From contig JADJYG010000003.1 in NCBI GenBank assembly GCA_016719895.1, forward strand, positions 349,624 to 413,623: a DNA stretch of 64,000 nucleotides, in the 5' to 3' direction. The translations under genes were made by a program, and so were the position numbers. The notes under the pieces were generated by a model that saw only the letters and a list, made by a program, of their open reading frames with translations, ran no database searches and had not been told where the DNA came from. Each line of letters begins with the position of its first letter. Positions within the stretch are counted from its first letter, which is position 1. This document shows, piece after piece, positions 61,848 to 64,000 of the stretch. This DNA is from Saprospirales bacterium. GTDB lineage: Bacteria > Bacteroidota > Bacteroidia > Chitinophagales > Saprospiraceae.

Positions 61848-62156
61848 TTAATTTTGAGTTTGAATAAGTGATCCGGCCCGCTGGAATTTTTGCAGGGAGG
61901 TTAGGGCTGCCAATACCTCATCCTTTCGGAACCGGACAACCGGCCCAATTCGATGTTTGAGCAACCGCTCCAATTTTGTCCAGTTGTCCACAGTTGCCAG
62001 GGATACGCCTAACAATTCGGCAACTTGACGCCGGGAAAGGAGTTCGGGAAATTCGGTGAAAGGTTCAGCCTGTTTAAGTTCATCCCGAAAGGCCCGGAGT
62101 TCATCCCGGAAAATGGCCCGGAGTTCGCCAGGTTCAATAATTGAAAAACTCTGCAT
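61848..62156 (-). CDS. Helix-turn-helix excisionase-like protein
   Basis: A 102-residue protein: a helical N-terminus (PGELRAIFRDELRAFRDEL) and a MerR/excisionase-type helix-turn-helix, LLSRRQVAELLGVSLATVDNWTKLERLLKHRIGPVVRFRKDEVLAAL. This layout is widespread in Bacteroidota integrative elements, where the protein acts as excisionase or transcription regulator. ATG 62156 is preferred; the longer frame has no conserved residues upstream. Confidence 0.8.
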   Translation of the reverse strand: MQSFSIIEPGELRAIFRDELRAFRDELKQAEPFTEFPELLSRRQVAELLGVSLATVDNWTKLERLLKHRIGPVVRFRKDEVLAALTSLQKFQRAGSLIQTQN

Positions 62157-62239
62157 GGTGCGTATGTTTTTAGTACGCTGCAAAGTTGAGGCGGGCATTG
62201 TCGGGGTTCTGTCGGTAACTTGTCGGGGTTGTCGGGAAT

Positions 62240-62890
62240 TTAGAAATGTTGTTCTAAATACTTGATCATCTTAGTTTTAGATATTTTAAACGGACGGTTT
62301 TTAGGCTCAAAACCCTTTGCCGGGCGTTTGATTATAAACCGCTCACAAAATGCTCGTTCATATTGGGCACGATCTAGATTATGTAGAAAAGTATGTTTAG
62401 TAAATTCAATTAGAGCGACAATCGGCCCTAATGGATTAGGATATTGAGTAACCCGCCATTGTTGTTCCTCATCAATGAACTCTAACCGATGTAAGGCCTC
62501 CAATAGAAAAGGTATATCCTGCTCAGGGTTGAGAAAAATTTGGCGGAAATATTCCGGCTCTTTGTTGGAAAATGGTTCCGCCCTACGACCACTTGGAAAC
62601 CTGTTTTCAAACCCCTCAAATGGCATAATCTCTTTAATTTCAAAATCGCCTGAACTAATCTGTTTTCTCCAATCTTTTAGTTCATCTCTGAATGTTTTGA
62701 TCCGGGCAATTAGATTAGGGGCAGCATTGCCAGAATCAAAGATTCTTAATTCTGCATTGTCTAAAGTTGAAAGAATCTGGAAAATTCGTTTATCCCCTTG
62801 CTCTTTCAACCGCTCTTTAACATCCGCTGCCCCGGTAGATACAGGGAACGGAATTTCAACGATCATTTTGCATGAGTTCAGCAAGGCCAA
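62240..62890 (-). CDS. Hypothetical island protein
   Basis: A 216-residue (or 208 from ATG 62866) soluble protein with many charged residues; its C-terminal half has FLLEALHRLEFIDEEQQWRVTQYPNPLGPIVALIEFTKHTFLHN. I do not recognise the family. It lies between the excisionase-like gene and the integrase on the same strand, a position often held by accessory or regulatory genes in integrative elements. Confidence 0.6.
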   Translation of the reverse strand: MALLNSCKMIVEIPFPVSTGAADVKERLKEQGDKRIFQILSTLDNAELRIFDSGNAAPNLIARIKTFRDELKDWRKQISSGDFEIKEIMPFEGFENRFPSGRRAEPFSNKEPEYFRQIFLNPEQDIPFLLEALHRLEFIDEEQQWRVTQYPNPLGPIVALIEFTKHTFLHNLDRAQYERAFCERFIIKRPAKGFEPKNRPFKISKTKMIKYLEQHF

Positions 62891-62894
62891 ATCG

Positions 62895-63047
62895 TCACTG
62901 CTTTGCCGGGGAGAACCATTGATTCTTCAAAATCCTTAGCGCCTCATGCTCCTTTTTGTCGAAGTGAGATTGGATTTTATTTATTGCATGGATTGAACGA
63001 TCAACAGGGTACTTTTCCCACCTCCAAAATTTAAGGGTAAATTTCAT
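62895..63047 (-). CDS. Small hypothetical protein between integrase and the 216-residue gene
   Basis: A 50-residue open frame with ATG 63047: a short aromatic/basic N-terminus (MKFTLKFWRWEKYP), then SIHAINKIQSHFDKKEHEALRILKNQWF. It starts 16 bases after the integrase stop and ends just before the next gene, so the spacing suits an operon. Support is positional only. Confidence 0.4.
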   Translation of the reverse strand: MKFTLKFWRWEKYPVDRSIHAINKIQSHFDKKEHEALRILKNQWFSPAKQ

Positions 63048-63063
63048 TTTGTTACAGCAACTT

Positions 63064-64000
63064 TTAAAGGGAAAGGGTGAAAAATTTGTTCCGGGACAAA
63101 AGGAGGGCGTTTTCCTCTTTGGTAATTTGGATATACCGCATAAATGCCGCCTCTGTTTTGTGGCCGGTAATCTTCATTATGGAAAGAGCCTGAACCCCCG
63201 ATTTAAAGGCGTTGGTAGCAAAGGAGCGCCGGGCTGTATGGGTGGAAAGGAGTTCGAATTTTCGAAAGGTGTGAGTAACCTTTTCCCCACCTATTTTTTT
63301 AGTAATGATAAACGGTTCAGTGAACCCGGCCAACTCCCCCAACTCTTTCAGGTAGTTGTTCATTTTTTGGTTGGATATACCCCGGGGCGGTTGGCCGCCG
63401 TTGCGTTTCAGTATGGCCCGAACGTATGGGTGAACCGGAATAACTACCCGCTCCCCGGTTTTTTCAGTATCAATTTCGATTACCTCAACCCCGTCAATAA
63501 CATTGAAATGTTCGGGCCGTATTTGGGTAAAGTCTGAAAATCGCAACCCGGTAAATGCTCCAATTAAAAACAAGTCACGGACCCGGGCCAGCCGGAAATT
63601 GCCTGTTAGTTCCAGGTGGAAAAGGGTTTCCAATTCGGCCATTGAAAGGTAAATTTTTTGGACTGGTTCGGCCTTAACCCCTAACCGTTTGGTATTGCGG
63701 TAAACCTCAACCTCCCCGGTTGCCCCTTTTTCGGTTGCATCGGCAAGGATAGTTTTAAGGATACGCAATTGTTTGTGAACGGTATTTTCGGCAAGGTTCT
63801 GAGCATACAGAAAATCCCTGTATTGTTCCCAAAATTCCGGGGTTATGTCGCGAAAGTCCAACCGCTGTTTGTGTTTGGATTGGGCAAATTCTTTGAGTTT
63901 GTTGAATAGGTTCCTGTACTGTTTTATTGAACCCTCTTTAAACTTTGGGGAGGCCGTCCGTTCCTGAATGAAATTTTCAATGAACGCAAAGAGGCCGCGT
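63064..64000 (-). CDS. Tyrosine recombinase/integrase (5' end beyond the window)
   Basis: The frame is open to the right edge, so the N-terminus is missing. Visible are an SAM-like core-binding domain (FKEGSIKQYRNLFNKLKEFAQ and DFRDITPEFWEQYRDFLY) and the catalytic domain with Arg of GAFTGLRFSDF, HTARRSFATNAF (HxxR), GHKTEAAFMRYI (His and nucleophile Tyr). It is the Bacteroidota phage-integrase type that acts on tRNA-linked sites. An apparent TTG start at 63861 is only an internal codon. It heads the minus-strand gene set of the island. Confidence 0.9.
   Translation of the reverse strand, partial: RGLFAFIENFIQERTASPKFKEGSIKQYRNLFNKLKEFAQSKHKQRLDFRDITPEFWEQYRDFLYAQNLAENTVHKQLRILKTILADATEKGATGEVEVYRNTKRLGVKAEPVQKIYLSMAELETLFHLELTGNFRLARVRDLFLIGAFTGLRFSDFTQIRPEHFNVIDGVEVIEIDTEKTGERVVIPVHPYVRAILKRNGGQPPRGISNQKMNNYLKELGELAGFTEPFIITKKIGGEKVTHTFRKFELLSTHTARRSFATNAFKSGVQALSIMKITGHKTEAAFMRYIQITKEENALLLSRNKFFTLSL

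Overview
The window reads as chromosome of a Bacteroidota bacterium, most likely of the Saprospiria/Chitinophagia side (family level is inference). The signs are: SusC/SusD outer-membrane pair, proteins with type A and type B (gliding-type) C-terminal sorting domains of the type IX secretion system, GldG, choice-of-anchor L and V proteins, ribosomal protein THX, promoters of the Bacteroidota form TTTG-N19-TAnnTTTG, and almost no Shine-Dalgarno sequences. Base composition is GC-rich for most of the window and clearly AT-richer in the intergenic stretch 39.1-40.7 kb and in the island after 58.3 kb.

Layout. 0-7.3 kb: YwqG-like protein, HAD phosphatase, an E2 acyltransferase overlapping a two-gene potassium uptake system (membrane subunit and RCK subunit), a metal-ribbon lipoprotein and a polyprenyl diphosphate synthase. 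7.3-14.2 kb: a secreted delta-60-repeat protein, a DEAD-box RNA helicase, a choice-of-anchor L protein, then DUF177-rpmF and ridA-trpS pairs. 14.3-20.3 kb: SusD and SusC on the minus strand, a 159-bp palindromic MITE-like element, and a DUF5009/HGSNAT-type membrane acyltransferase. 20.4-27.8 kb: a very large secreted M43-type metalloprotease with a 153-bp tandem repeat tract in which the frame is lost and regained. 28-39 kb: IcmF-type fused acyl-CoA mutase, a short-chain epimerase, ICMT-like methyltransferase, CAP protein, inositol monophosphatase, GldG, ChaN-like protein and a MORN-caspase fusion.

39.1-40.7 kb has no protein gene but holds what I regard as the most interesting object: four tandem small-RNA genes, each with its own promoter and terminator, a 5' stem kept by compensatory changes, and one invariant 13-nt word. 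recQ follows, with a palindromic divergent promoter towards a glucosaminidase-like protein that lacks the catalytic glutamate. 43.8-46.2 kb is a patch of decay (fragments of a VOC protein, a TetR regulator and a methyltransferase, and a frame-broken membrane protein). 46.2-52.4 kb is a heavy-metal efflux operon (DUF6660, CusA/CzcA fused to a TolC-type channel, CusB/CzcB), followed by an ArsR-rhodanese/MFS operon, methyltransferases, THX and DUF2147.

From tRNA-Gln at 58.2 kb to the right edge lies a small AT-rich integrated element: tyrosine integrase (cut by the window edge), excisionase-like HTH, a two-HTH protein broken in frame, a P27-type terminase small subunit, a zinc-finger protein and a short promoter-hairpin-terminator RNA, with no capsid or tail genes. 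The gene order resembles phage-inducible chromosomal islands, so it may be a Bacteroidota phage satellite.

Several genes are split by single-base changes, some of them in short homopolymers (26.0, 45.9, 57.9, 59.3, 60.9 kb). This may be sequence error rather than biology and should be kept in mind for every pseudogene call here.
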